Shown here: positions 24,801-39,800 of the stretch, piece after piece
Layout: every line of letters starts with the position of its first letter
Numbering within the stretch: the stretch's first letter is position 1
NCBI RefSeq assembly: GCF_030936135.1
Contig: NC_082595.1
Location: forward strand, 74,124,135-74,188,134
Source of the DNA: Gavia stellata
Lineage: Eukaryota > Chordata > Aves > Gaviiformes > Gaviidae
DNA length: 64,000 nucleotides
Reading direction: 5' to 3'
The notes under the pieces: generated by a model
What the model saw: only the letters and a program-made list of their open reading frames with translations
What the model was told of the DNA's origin: nothing
The model's database searches: none
Program-made: the position numbers and the translations under genes

Positions 24801-27800
24801 AAAAGGAATGTAAGTCTAGGATGCTCTGATGGTTTGGGACAAGCCGTTGCAGTTGGCAGGTTAAGAGCCCTGCCCCTTTTGGACTTAACAAACTTGTCGT
24901 CTTGAAGCCATAGCATTGTGGTGACTTTATCTCCCTCAGCTAACCATGTTATGTTAAATAAATTACAACTAGATACAGCAAGTGAGGAAAGCATTCCCAT
25001 GCAGAAGTGGGGATTAGCAACTTGATTTTGCTGCAGTGAGAAGGGCCATTGCAGAGTGGGTGAATGAGATATATGGAGTATGTTAAGGATGTATGAGCTG
25101 TGGTAATTCAACTGGGAGGGCAATCCTAGTGCACAGCATAGAAGTTTCATTATCAGAATTGTTCTGAAAGATATGTTAAGGCTTCATTAAGGGTTTAGTT
25201 GTGTGGGGCAAGTAAAAACCAGCGTCCAGCCTTGAACAGCGTTGATCCTGACGGTTATCAACAGGCAGAAGCTTTCAGAGAAGGGAAATAATGTTTGAAA
25301 TGTTAAAACACACAATAGATGAGGGAAAAATAGGTAGATCTGAACTCAGCTCCTTTTATAAAGGATCTTGCTCGGAAACAGACCATCAAGCTTTCATTTA
25401 GGGAAGTGAACTGGAAACCAGTGAGATTGTTGAGTCTGCAGTTGGTCATAACAAGTTCCTGTTTCTGAAAATGATCAAAATGGCTGGGATTTTCCTTGAC
25501 TTATTTTGTTGAGTGAATTGCTTTGCAGCAGGAGGAAGTTCTGGAGTGTGTTGTCTAAAAAGACAATTTGGTGCCTCCTTACTTCTTCAAAATAATTCTT
25601 ATAGGGTAGAAGGCCCTTCCGGAGGCCTGATCAAGAGCTGGGAAATTTTCATGAAATGTGGAAACAAGGCAGATGAAGATCAGGACTTGATTTTCTGTGG
25701 CTGTGGAGATAACATGTAGTAACATCTTTCCATCCCAAGTCTAATTTTGCATATTTGTATGTGGGTGGCAAACAAAGGCTTTTAAAGGAAATTTATAGTT
25801 TAATTCATACTGGTAACTGAACTGCAGGGCTGGTGTCAGTATTTTGCTTATACAGACACTTTTGTTCCTGCAGTGTTTTGCCTTTCTTCTGCAAGCTGTG
25901 GGGATGACCTAACAAGTTTGCATCACTGGTCTCTAGTGGTGAAACAGGAGTGGCTGTTGACCAAAAGCAATGGGTTAAACTTTTTTCCTGGGCTGAGTAA
26001 AGATAAAGGTGCTAGATCCCACAGGTTAGTCTTAGAAACCTCTATCTCATTGCTGAGGAATATGTCTGTCTTTGTTTTTTGGGAGAGGTGGGGGTCAGTG
26101 GAGCTATCTTGAGTCACTAGACTTCAGTGACTGTTAACTTGGATGTGTATTTCAGAAGTTGTTTTCTGTTGAAGTGATTTGGGGAGTGTTCCAAGTCTGT
26201 TGGCACTTGGGGCCCTTTCCTAGTGGGAGTAGCGCAGATGTACAAGTACTGCATTGCTCTGCAGTCCAGGTGACACTTCGTCTTTATGGCCATGGAAGTA
26301 CCTTCAGGAAAACTGCCAAGAACAGAGTCCCTGTACAGACAGGGCTTCATCCTTCACACTTTACTAATGAAACTACTTTTGTATGTCTCGCTGTATCTTG
26401 TATTGCAGTAATTTGTTACAATTTTCACATACGAGAGAACTGACTTTGTTTAAAAGTTAGCATTGAAGAATAGCTGTTATAGTGTCTTGGTTTTTGTTGT
26501 CACAGCTGGGGTGTATTCTAAATTGTGAACTCCTCCTTGTCACCCCAATAAATCTCTTTCACACCCGAAAAGAAAAAAAATCCAAGCAAGCAATTCTTTT
26601 CTTTAATTCATTAATGAATATTGGATTAGCACATTTGGGTTTTTTGTGTGTGAACAGCTCTCTCTTCCTGTGGGTTTCTCGCATGTCCTTTCCCAAAACA
26701 GTATTGAAGACTCACTTCATTTGGAGGTGTGTGGATCTCTGAATAGGAGTAGAAATGTCTGTCTTGGTTAAGAGGAGCTAATAAGAAGGCTTTTTAGATT
26801 AGTTGATCTTGAGTATTTCAATGGCATTAACTTTTAATTCCCCCCCAGCCCCATGCTGTTTTTAAGGCATGTGTAGTACCAAGAGAAGGCTGCACTTTTA
26901 ATTAAGCTAAGACTCAGTTAACTAATAATTTTTCAAAATATGTTTGAAGCTGGATAGTAGTTTGAATTCATGTTAAGAGACAAAGGTTGAAACATGGGCA
27001 GCATCACTTGATCTTGTGCATCTGAACTGCTGTATTTGTGTTCTTATGGTACCATGCCTAAGGAAAGGGAGGATAAGGAAACAGAAGAGTGGGTAGACAG
27101 TGTAATATTAAACTTCCTTTCATCCAAACAGTGTAACTTGATAAAGCTAGATTGACTAGTCCTACTCTCCCTCCCCTTGGCTTTTCCTCAGCTGAAGGCA
27201 TGCATTCTTAGTCTATTTTCAATAGTCATCAAGATTCTTCTGTTAAACATGCTCTGTCAAGGTCATGGATGACAAATTGTGGGACAAGTCAGGTCTTTCT
27301 GCTGTACTGACTTCCATTAGTAGACCTTGATAATGAAATAATCATATCTATCTTTGAGGCCACTTGTTCATGAGATGGTCAGTATGACAGTGACCAGTCC
27401 ATAGTTTTAATCACTTCTATTTAGTAGTTGAATATGTTTCATAATAGTTTCATAGTGTTACTCCCTTAGATCCTGGGTGGCAGCAATTTAACATCTTTTA
27501 AACACACACAAAAAAATATCTGCAGTTTGATTTCTTGTGGTTTGATTTGATCTGTGCCTCTGATTTTCCAGCCTGGATCTTAAACCCTCCATCTTCTGGG
27601 CGTGCCTTATCTGGTCTTATGCCACTAGTGAGGAATTCTGTGAAGTCTACAAGAAAGTGCTCTGTTGGTGTGCTCAGTCCATGCTTCTGTGTGTCTGCCC
27701 TGTGAAGGATCCTCTGAAGTGCTTAAAAGTAGATGGCAGTCAGGATAACTCTGAAGGGCATACAGCATTTTGGACGCTATTCGTCTTCCCTGCTTCTTGC

Positions 27801-30800
27801 TGGATGGAGAAATTGGTAGCCAAAGACGAGGATTTGCTGACCTCTTAGTCCCCACTTCTGAAGAAATGGTAATATAGCAGAGGCACACCTGCCTCTAGTA
27901 TTTTCCTGCCTATGTTCAAGATACTTGAAACTACTTCACTCTTCCTACTCTACTTACCTTCTCCCCACGGTGTCCATGGCAAGGTGTTGGCTGCAGGAAT
28001 GGCCTCTGTATGAAGAGACCAGAGCCTTCTCCATGCCTGACACAGCCGGCTCCAAAATGGACCCACTGCAGGACACAGCTGAACCCATCCACCAAGCTTG
28101 TGGCACCTCCAGGAAAATGTATTTAAGAAAAAGCTGAAAACAGTGAACAGGCGGAGGAGGAGGAGGCCGTAAGTGAGAAATGGCAGAGGGACCACCAAGG
28201 TCAGAGGTGGAACAGAAGGTACTTCATGGTACTGGAGCAGATATCTCTTGCAGCCTGTGGAAGAGACCCCTATTCTCAGAGATCACAGCTGCAGCATCCT
28301 CCCCTGCTACCAAAACCTTGCCACGTGCACCCTATATACCCCCTGGCCCCGAAGTAAAGAAAGGGGGAGACCTTCCTCAGTCAGCCTTGGATGTATGGTA
28401 TTGCTGAAGGAGCTGGCTCCAGTGTTTCTGGGGGTGGGGAAAAATTGGAGGTGGGGGGCATGACATTATATCCCTTCCCATAGTCTTACTGTAGTCTAAA
28501 GATGAATTAGCAGTACCAAAATACGTTGTTAACATGCCTTTTTCCTTTTTGGAGCTTCTTTTCAAGGCACAGGTCAGGATGCAGGTTAAGGGTGGAAAAG
28601 CACAAGTTCTGGTGCGTGCCTAGGGGAAATATAGTAGTCTTGCCAACGAGTGTCTCAGAAAACTTGAATCTCCAAACTTCAACACATGGCATGCAGATTA
28701 GAAACTATATTCTGCCTGGCTTGGAGAGAGGGATTTCAAATACTGTGAAAACTAAAAAGCAAGGAATAAAGCAAACCAGGAAATTAGGGTCTGAATCTCA
28801 GCACAGAACGTCAGGTGTGCTGAAAGAATGGGTCATCTGGCACGGGGCTGAACCCTGTGCTCAAACTAAATGGTATGATAGAAGAAGCCTTCCTAGTAGG
28901 TTTGCAGGCAGTGATCTGTAGCACAGGGTTTGCAGCAGTACTTTTGTTCCCCTGAGTCAGCAGTCCCAGTGAGATTGCAGTGTGAAGCTTCATCGGTAAG
29001 TTGATATTAGAGTATCCCACCCCATCAGACTTGGCATGGTTGCTTGATTTTCCTACTGGCCAAAAATTTTGCTAGGATGCGTGCTTCGTGGCTTAAATAA
29101 AACCTGAATAAACCAGATGTTGGCAATTGCTAGAAGGCAATCGGAATACTTGGCAGAGCCTACCTTGTCACTTTGCAGAGTATGGTTAAGTCTGCTTTTC
29201 CTGGAATTTAGCAAACCTCATGCTAGACCCTTAAAACTGTTTTTAATACTTTTAAACTTGCTATTTTGTTTATGTTTACTTCTGCAGAGCTGCTTGAAAA
29301 CACTGAAAATCAGTACAAAGCAAGGTTTGCAAGGGTGGGCTTAGAGGTATAGTCATAGTTGGTAGCCAGTAATCTGCTTGTGCTCATAAAAAATTCTCCT
29401 CTTTTGGTTGTGAAACACATCTGCTGAAGCAGTTGAGAGTTGTAGTCCACTAGGAGAGGAAATATGGAAATATACCAGCAATCTGGACCAGTGCTGCAAA
29501 TGATATTGGACATCAGCCTTGAAATACCACCGTTGAATGTAGGTGGAATACTAGGACAGTGTTTTCTAGGCTGCTGGAAAATGGTAGCATCCACTGGGCA
29601 TCTGAGGTTTGCAGCTTAGTCGTAGGCACAGTATGGGAAATGGCAGCGCACTGTATTACCACCGACTTCCGGATGAACCAAGTCTAAATACCCTTCTGTT
29701 CCTCCTCCCTGCCCAGGATAATGTGATCTCATGCTTTGTTCTAGATTATATCTGTATCTTAACTTAGTTTAATGAAAGGGATTGGATGCTGAAAAGTCCT
29801 GGTATCATGCTGATGTGGTGTATTTATGTAATCTGTACTCTGGCCATTTGAGCTGAGGTAGTATGTCAGTCGGGTGCCTTTCCTAGAGTCTGGTTTTTCT
29901 AGCTATTGATAAAACTCAGATGTGTTATGATATTTCTTGTAGAGGAGATTTTGTGAGTACACAGTCATGATCATGCTTGATGGCCACCAAGAAAGCACAC
30001 CCTGCCTCTCATACGTACTGAGAACTGCAAGTTGCTGACAGGACGTGTCAGCAGCTTGGGTCTGACTCGTGGCAGTCAACTCTTTTCTTGGTCGTAAACC
30101 AGTAGGCGAAATTAGCACAGGTAGAATGCAAGTTGGCAGGAACTCCTGTGTTGTAGTTGGGCCACAGAGCTCTAACAAAACAGTTGAGCCATGTGCTTTG
30201 CCAAGGTGACTTTATTTTCTCAAAGGAATGAAAAAGAAAGCAATGTTCTTTGCTAGTTGTTTCTAGATATTTAGGAGGCTGGGTTATGGCTGAGATGTGA
30301 AACACCGGTAACGGTGGATTGGCGAGTTTGGTGTCCACTTGAGCTAAGGTTGTTCTACCAATATATTTAAAGGACCAAAGAACATGTCTTTTCAAGAAAG
30401 TGTCTTAAACTTTGCTGTCCTAAAGAGGTGGGAGTGTTGATCTGCTTGAGGGTAGGAAGGCTCTGCAGAGGGATCTGGACAGGCTGGATCGATGGGCCAA
30501 GGCCAACTGTATGAGGTTCAACAAGGCCAAGTGCCGGGTCCTGCAGTTGGGTCACAACAACCCCATGCAACGCTACAGGCTGGGGGACGAGTGGCTGGAA
30601 AGCTCCCCTGCAGAAAAGGACCTGGGGGTGTTGATTGACAGCCGGCTGAAGATGAGCCAGCAGTGTGCCCAGGTGGCCAAGAAGGCCAACGACATCCTGG
30701 CCTGTATCAGAAATGGTGTGGCCAGCAGGAGTAGGGAGGTGATCATGCCCCTGTACTCGGCTCTGGTGAGGCCGCACCTCGAATACTGTATTCAGTTTTG

Positions 30801-33800
30801 GGCCCCTCACTACAAGAAGGACATTGAGGTGCTGGAGCGTGTCCAGAGAAGGGCGACGAAGCTGGTGAGGGGTCTGGAGCACAAGTCTTATGAGGAGCGG
30901 CTGAGGGAGCTGGGGTTGTTCAGCCTGGAGAAGAGGAGGCTGAGGGGAGACCTCATCGCTCTCTACAACTACCTGAAAGGGGGTTGCAGAGAGGTGGGTG
31001 TTGGTCTCTTCTCCCAAGTGACTAGTGATAGGACAAGAGGAAATGGCCTCAAGTTGCGCCAGGGGAGGTTCAGGCTAGATATTAGGAAAAAGTTCTTTAC
31101 TGAAAGAGTAGTGAAACATTGGAATAGGCTGCCCAGGGAAGTGGTAGAGTCACCCTCCCTGGAGGTATTCAAGGAGCGTGTGGATGTGGCATTGTGGGAT
31201 GTGGCTTGATGGGCACGGTGCTGTGTGGTGTTGGGTGGGTTGGTTTCTGGTTTTTTTTTTAGGTTGGACTTGATGATCTTACAGGTCTTTTCCAACCTTA
31301 GTGATTCTGTGATTCTGTGGGACAAGACTGAAGCTTGACTGCTGACAGAATAGTCGATCACTTCAAACTGACTCTTGACTTGGCACGAGCGCGGATGACA
31401 CAATGGCAGCGGGTGCTTCCACAGCAGATGGTCAGCAGTTAGCCTGCAGAGCCTGGCAGGCTCCTAGTCCCTCTGGCATAGTTTTGTTATCTCTTAAGTC
31501 TTTCTGATAGTTTACAGAATGTTCTAAAATGGTCCTTCGTAGAAGTGAGAGGAAGACATGACTGCTCAAAGCATGAATAAAACATGCTGACTTGTCGCCC
31601 ACATTCTTAAAATGTATGCAAGTTTACAAGTTTAGAGGAAGGTCCTCAAAAGAAGGCAGTGATTGGTTATCTTGCCACAGTGCAGGACTGCACTAGCTAG
31701 AGCATACATCTTTACACATAATTGAAGAGCCCACATAGATGCACTTAAGTGGGAGTTCAAACTGTTTTTAAAAGGACTCTTCCTTTCACTTCTTGTTTCA
31801 GAGAGTGTAGGACTTGTATGACAGGGGGAAGCCAGCTGGCCTGTTGCCTGGCTCTGAAGGCTGCTGTTTCTCATTATTTAGAGATCGACTGTAGACGAAA
31901 GCTTTAACATACTATTACATCACTTCTTTAGCAACCATGGTTAGGGTCTAGCGACCTAACCTTTTCAAATGGAGACTTGTGTTTGGATCTTGCTGCATGA
32001 CTCTGGAATTCCAAGTATGCTTATTGTGCCTGTAGTTCTTAATCTAAGTTTTATAGCTTCATTTAAACCTATTTATAGGAGAACGTACATTCTGCTAAGG
32101 GGCAGCAAGCCAGAGGAAGTCGGCATATCTAGTGTGCCAGTTTTTTGAAAACGTGTGCATTTTATCATGAGTGATGTTTTGTTACTGGCATCTGAGAATG
32201 CTATTTTCATATGTGAGTCTTGCCTGTGACTTTCTGATCTGATCTTTCATTCTAAGCCACGTAGAGTCTTTCTAGTTTTGCTAAGCTTGATTTAAACTTC
32301 AAATTGCTCTGTTATTTGTGAATGGCAAGGATGTTAACAGGCAAAGTTTGCTATGTTTGGAAGAGGTGAGTTTAAAGAACTTCCTCTTGTTTATCAGGAA
32401 TCTGGAAATTGCTTAGGCAGTATTATGACAAGCTACCTTTCAAAACTCATCTCCATATTGTGCTTAGGAGTTTAATTGACATTTCTGGGTGTTCCAGTCT
32501 AGAGATTTGACTCTGCGTGAAGCTTTGCTGCTTGGACGTGAGCCTGCAGGATTCCAACTTTCCCACTCATCAATAGCTTGATAGGAGACTTCCACTCCCA
32601 GTGGGAAACACATCTTCCAGAGGCATTGTGACTTTGAACTGTTAAATAGCAACTTGCTACTGTCAGGTTTCTTTTAAATGTTAGTAGTCCTAACTGCATC
32701 TTCCATCTCTCAGGTTGATGTTCCATTGAATTTAACAGATTTTTTTTTTTGAAACATCAAGAAGTCTGCAGTAAAGGCTACTGGTAGTTGATGTTAGTAT
32801 TTTTCAAAATTTCTGAGACTTAAACTCACCTGTCTGTGTGGCAGAAGCAAAGGATTCTTGTTTAACTGGTGTAATACAGGGGAATGAACATAAAGGAATT
32901 GCATGTTTAGTTTCATATTTTATTTTTTTAGCAAGGAGAGACTAAAGCCCTGTTTCAAGGCACAGCATTCACATATGATGCAGCTGTCTGGTTTTAGGAA
33001 CTATTACGGTCTTTCTGTTGCTTTATAGATACATAGATGGTGCGGTACTGGAACAGGTTGCCCAGAGAAGTTGTGGATGCCCTATCCCTGGAAGTGTTCA
33101 AAGCCAGGTTGGATGGGTCTTTGAGCAACCTCATATAGTGGAAGGTGTCCCTGCCCATAGCAGGGGATTGGAACTAGATGATCTTTAAGGTCCCTTCCAA
33201 CCCAAACCATTCTATGATTCTATGAAATGGTTGCACCCATGGTATAATGTACTTCCTGTTTAGTTGCAGCTGCTTCAGTATGCCTCTAGGAGGTCATACT
33301 GTTGCACCGACTGTATGGCCATTACACTTGGTTTCTTTTTCCTACAGATATGTCCATGTTTTCAACAGGACTGTCTGCATAGTTGTGGGCATTTCATTCC
33401 CAATTAAGGATTTCAACCCATGCTAAGCTTCTGGTGGCTTGTTGGCTCAACAGAGTGCATGGGCTCTCTGGCCTTTTTTGGTTATTTTTCAGGCTGACGC
33501 TACTGAAGGTTGCATTGTCATGTGGCATCCACTGACAAAATAGCTGGACTCTCAGAAGAATCCTGCTGAGAAGGTGGGAAAAACATGGACTGTGGTCTGG
33601 ATTTTTAAAGTTAGTGTGTCAGCTGCTCAGCCTGCCTACTCAGCTAGCTCTTCCTAGCATACAGGCTGTAGTTAATTAACATGTCAGTGAAGTCGCTTGC
33701 ACATTGTCTCATCCCCACCTGCTTTTTTTATGTATTCCCAATGTGTAACAGCTAAGTAGTGCAGCTGAAACATCAGACTGCTTCCAATATATTTGCAATC

Positions 33801-36800
33801 TCATTCAGATTTGTAGTGGATTACAAATTGCTGTTCTGGGCAGAGTTGATAAGCTAGTGACAGTTTCACTTCTGCAAGTTTTCTTTCATTTCTTTTTTTC
33901 ATTTTTCATTTCTTCCATTTCTTACAAATGGTTTTCTGAAGAAAGTAGATCATTTTGGGGGTGGAAGCACTAACCAGGGTTCACTCTTTTCAGAATAAAA
34001 ATGACAGCAGCATGGCAACTCAAATAGCTCGTGTACCATGCCTCGGTTGATTAACACTTTCTGCCAGATGTGATTGGAGTGTAAGATCAGCCCAACATGT
34101 AAAGGCTGATTAGAAAAGGCTCTAGTGCAGAGGTTACAGTAAATGACCCCATGCTGCTGTAGCAAACATGAAATCCTTTTCTAGTGTAGCTGTGCTGTTT
34201 TGGATAAAAGCTGCAGTTGATCCTGTTACTGATATTCCAGTAAACAGTCAAGTGATAAGAGTTACAAATTGATATAACTATCAGGTAATGTTAGAGGTTG
34301 TTCACCTCATGGAAGGATAATTACAGGCCACAGCTGGAATCCTGGTATCCAGTTACATAGTCAATTAACTAGATCTTACTGACTTTTATCCTTTTAAGCA
34401 ATAATCTTGCAACAATGTACCCCTTTTAAACTTGTTCTGTTGTTTGCAGCAAGAGTTAGGATGCAACAGGACTGTTGTTTTAATGCTTGCATGGATGGAG
34501 AGAACAATTCTATCCCTTAGAGGAAATTGAATAAATGCTTTGAACGCTTGGCAGAGGATTGGCTGGTGACAGCAGTCACATATTTCTTCTCTAAATAATG
34601 TGTATTTTGCTTAAGGCTTCCAGGTTTGAACTGCTGAAGGAAATGGTTTGTAGAATGAAGTCTGAGATTTGCCATGCAGGATAAAAGTTCCTTTTTGTGC
34701 AAAGTTATTGGTCAAATGATTAACACAAATTGTATTTGTAATGTTAATAGGGTTTTTTCCATGTCCCTTCCTCCCCTAGAGTTTGGCATCTAAGATGCCA
34801 TATTACAATAGGATGGGGAATAGCATTTCTCCAAGACAACTGCTTTTGTATTTTAACCTTATAACCATCAGTTGGTGTCAACCAAATGCAAATGGCTTTT
34901 TGTATATCTTAAACTACTGAGAGCTGTGCAAAAAAGGTAGTGCATGATCATTTGTCTCAGCTGCTATTTGCAGTAAATCACTAAAATAGACAAGTGGCAC
35001 ATCTAGCTCCAGAATTACTTGATGTTTCATATCGACATAAGCAGAACTGCTCAATTCTTGTCTTTGACCAGAAAAACAGACGTTTCTGGGCTAGTTGTGG
35101 AGCAGGATTTGGGTGGAGAAGGGGTGTGGAATGGGGTCTCTGTGTGAGAGGAAGGGGTCATTAGAGCAGTGATTTCTCCTCTTTCCTCTGCTTTGCTGAA
35201 ATTGTATTCCTGCCTGAGACACATTCTTTGGTATTCAAAGTGAGTGAATTCTGTACAAATGAGGCTCAAGGCTGAGCTTCTTACTCCTTTGGACGGGGGA
35301 AAGAGTCCATGTTTAGGCTAAGGCTAGACTAAGTCTTTTCCTACAGTGAAGCTGCTTGAAAAAGCTGTGGTGGCTGTGGTTAGGAAGAAACCAGGCAGGA
35401 TTCTTTGACCATGGGGCCTTTTCCGCTTTCCTTAGTGTTCTGGCTTCACGCACATGAGGCTAAAAACCTGCTTTCCTTAGTGTGTTTGTACTAGGGAGTT
35501 TGTATAGCCCATCTTTTGGGTGACAGCTCTATTGTTCCAGATATTTAATTCCTGAGTAAAATTGAAGCTTTTATTCTTCTGAATAGTTGGATCATGGGTG
35601 TCAGTAAGGTCTCACACTTTGTCCATAAAGCATATTCATCACTAAATTAGTTAGCAGTCTTAAAGACCATACTTAAAACCCCGATGACTGTTGCTTAAAC
35701 TTGAGCTTCTGCAGCTGGCCTGAATGTCATCTTTCAGTTGTACTACTCTCAATGAGAGAACTCCAATGTAAACATTAAAGGTAACGTGCATTATTCTCCC
35801 CCAGAGGCAGTGGAGCTAAAGGTTCTGGGAACTTTTCTTCTAAGTAAAAAGTTAATGGAACTTGAAGGACTTCCTTATGGCAAGAATTTTTTTTTAACAT
35901 GGTATGATCATACTTTTTCCCTATTATTTGTACTTAGGGAGGCAGCTGTCTTGGTCACACCCTTTCAGATCCAGTAGAAGACCGCCTGACAGTTGGCTTA
36001 TATTTTTCCCTTTCCAAGACAGCTATACCTGAACCTCTCAGGAGGAAAAGCCATATATAAAAATCATTAAGGACCAAAAGGGACACAAATCCAACATAAC
36101 TGGTTTAATACTGCTAATGAGCTGGGGTGATTTTTTGCTGATGACTTAAAGCCAAATATCTTGCCTTGATATGATGGGGGTTTCTCTTCTGCAAAACACT
36201 TATTACTATGGGTATATGAGTATGCCTATGACTAGGCAGGTGGGAAGAAATGGTGTATAAAAGGTTGTCTTGGTGTGGGATGCAGTTGTGTGGTTCAAAG
36301 ACTGACTGCCATGACCTCTCAAACTTCAGTATCTGCAGCAAATATTTGTCCTCACAAGAGTCTGAGATATGTTTGGGAAGAAGATAGTCTGTGAAGTAAG
36401 GCTGGAGAGAGGAGGTAGCAGTCCCCCTAGTAATTTGTAGTCACAAGGACTATAGCTGCATTACTGGGAAAGGCTTTATAGTACCTGGAGGGCATGCACT
36501 CTGTGGAAGTTAGTGTTTAGGTTTGTAGAGTTGGCATAGGCATGAAAGTGCATAGGCAATATCTGGAAGATGCTGGACTTTGATCAAAGATAGGCTTGCT
36601 GGGGTCAAGGTGAGATGTAGTAACTCTTGAAGTAGACTTTTGGGGAGGAAGGAGGAGATGGCATGAATTGCTGTTCTGCTTGGGGGAGATTATTGCAAGA
36701 CAGATTATGATGCATGTTTGTGGAGACACGGCAAGCTGGCGGTGAAAAGAGTAGATGGTAAACTCTAACCCCAGAGATAAATTCCCAACTCTTGTTTGTG

Positions 36801-39800
36801 GAATTGCTTGGTAGTCAAAGCCGACAGCATTAAAATCATCTAATGTTCTCATGAGCAATTATCATAGAAGCAGAAACCAATAACTTTGTTCTGCTTTCCA
36901 GTACTGTTTTGTGGTCAGTCTTCTGTAGACCTGGAAATTCAGCTCTTGCATTGGTTGGCACAACTATGTAGTAGCTTCCTGATACAGTTCTGTGTCTTGC
37001 GAGGGAGAACTTGTATTGTTACTTGCCTATTTAACTTTTTTGGTAGAGGCTTGTAAACTCTTACTTTAAGCTACTTTGTTCTTTTCTTGACTAGCCTGAA
37101 TTTGGAACAATCCTGCATTTCCCTTTCTATAGGTTCAAGGCATTATAAACAATAAAAAACTTGTGAAGACTACTGTACTGTTCAGTGTAATAGTGAGGAA
37201 GGTCTGTAAGGGGGTTACTGTCAGAGAGATTTGGCAAAGTTTAGGAACTGAATGTATGACACAACTCAGATGCTGAGGTAGCTTGTGTGTTAATTCAACC
37301 TGGAATAACAGCTGCTCTTAAGTTGACACCAATATCCCTCTGAACAGAGGCGTCTTGTGCTCTGCTGCTGTTTCTCTGCATACTGAAATGTGAATTGTGA
37401 ATAATTAACTTTGAACTGGGGAATCCCATGTTTGTTTATTAAAGAATTGAGTTAAAAAAAAAAGAAAACAAAACAGGAGAAACCCTGCCCAGGTTCAGAA
37501 TACAATCTGAAAAGGTAAAGGAATAAGAGAGATTCTTTATTGTATAATCTCTCTTATTAAAAAAAATAAAAATCTCAAAACCAGGAAGTAGTTTTTAATG
37601 AGACTGAAGATGTCTGAAATTCTGAAGACTTTGAAACTTCCTTGCAGTTCTCTTTTTTTGCCTTATGAGTTTAACAAACACCAAAACTAGTCACAAAACT
37701 AGTCTTTTCTTAAAGAAATAGGTCATGAAGAGCTAAGGTGTCTTAACTTAATTCAGTGTTTCTCGCTGAACCCTCTACTGATCTTCCTCAATTTGGCAGG
37801 TTTGTCTTTTTATTAATGAAGGTGTTAATCATACTGTAGCTTGCTTCTCTTCTCTAATTAAGTTGCAGATGTCTTAAGACTGGGTCAAAAAGTTGGCTAG
37901 TCAAAGAGTTTAAAGACTGGTGCTTAGATTTAAGTTATGGTGTCAAATAATTGACAACCATTTATTTCTTCTATATGCATTGGTTTTGCATCTCAAAACT
38001 TAACTAGAAAAAGTATACTGAAGTCCAAATTATAATTTAAACAAGGATCTCTAGACTGAATAAGTGTTCAAAATAGCAGCTACCAAAATGTGGAGAGGAA
38101 ATAGGAGAAATCATGTACTGTGATTTGGCAATTATAATTTAGTCCCACAGTAAAAAAAGGGATTCAAATGAAAGGTATATAGGTCTTCATTCTCCAAATA
38201 CTTCATTTCTGTGAAAGTCTTGATGAAAGCACTTGCTGTACAATTCCTGATTTCTTACTCTGCTTGGAATTTGTACTTGAGCTCAGTTTCTGGGTTTGGC
38301 AATTAGCTGTCAGTGTACTTGACATGGATGCCTGCAGTAGCAAAACTTCATCAGGACCTTTAATCCTTGTTTGTCCTGCTTGTGTGTACCCCAAACAGAA
38401 TCAACTTTGTAAGATTGCTTCATATGGCTTCTGATGGGCTGTTCTTCATCTGGTACTTCTTAATATTATCTGTTTGGTATTAACAAGTCCACTTATGACT
38501 TGCTTGGAAGACTGAACTTCATGGTCTCTTTTGAAAACTACGTTTCTGTCCCACTAGTAAATGTCTGAACCTGTATCTTTTGAAAACGTGTTTTCTAGAT
38601 TTTGTTTTCTTGTATGTGTTTTCTTTTTCCTTGTACCTATTCTTCCCTGCCACACTGAAGTCAAACTAATTTTGCCGAGTCTTATTTTTAAAATTTAGTT
38701 TTGCCACCAAACTCTGCTGCTCAGAGTTTGTTCAAGTTAGCTATGCTTGTGAGTTGCTCTAGACGCTGATGATTGCTGGTGAAGCTGAGACTCTATGGTA
38801 TTGGGGAAAAAAACCCAGGAAGCTTGAATTCCTTAACTTTGTGGTGTGATTTAATGGGAAACAGCTCTGCAAGAATTAACCCCCCATCTCCTTCCCGCGC
38901 CCCCCCCCCCGATGATGAGTAAAATCTTCATGCATGAATTAATAGTTTTCTGTGCACTGAAAGTAGTAGGCTTAAATTTAATCATACCTCTCTACTCAGC
39001 ACACTATTACTCATGTCCTAAAATATTCAGAGCTGCAGACTGAGATGCCATACCCTCCAGCAGTTCAGAGAGGAGGCAGAAATGACTGAGTGACATTAGG
39101 AGCAGTGCTACAGTAGCGTATAGGAATAGTGCCTTGTAGCCTCCGTTGCCAGCATTGCTGTGGGTGGTCTTCTCTGAGGTTTCATTATCTAACATCCGTT
39201 GATTGAATACACAATTTATAGCACCCCTCTTCCATAGTGAGCTACACACTGAAACTTAGGACTGAAAGCTTGCAAATTTGATGCATGTTTCCTTATACTA
39301 AGGACAAATGCTGTTGTCTGCAGTAAAACCTCTGAATGGGTTAAACAGTGAACAAGCCACTTGTGACTTGCTTCTAGGCTTTTACAAACCACTGTCTTCT
39401 ATAATGCATTAATCAGCAGTACAGAATAAAAGATTACTGGCCTGTTTGTACAACAAGATCAAAGAGAATTGTTGGAGCTGTGTGAGTTTGAACTACTGTC
39501 ATTCAATAGCATGGCTTTACTGCTGTAATACTTTGTCTGCAGAACTGCCTCCTTCAAGGGAAGTATTACTGAGGTTATAGAAGTTAACTTTACATTTCAG
39601 AAGGTGTTCTGCAAAAACAACCACCACCCACAACCAAAACAAAAAACACCCTGACAACAAACATTTTAAAATCAAACTTGGCAAACAGATCACATAATTT
39701 TTGTCTTCTGTCTCATTACAGAAAATCATTCCACTGACCTGAAACTGAAGTCAACTTGCAGCTTTTATGCCCATACAAAAGACAATTTTAAACACAAGCA

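Noticed and set aside
30367..31017. 216-codon minus-strand open frame (and 1092-1541 in the other copy)
   Set aside because: It is the antisense of the CR1 reverse-transcriptase region. The same antisense frame appears in both copies because the element itself is repeated.
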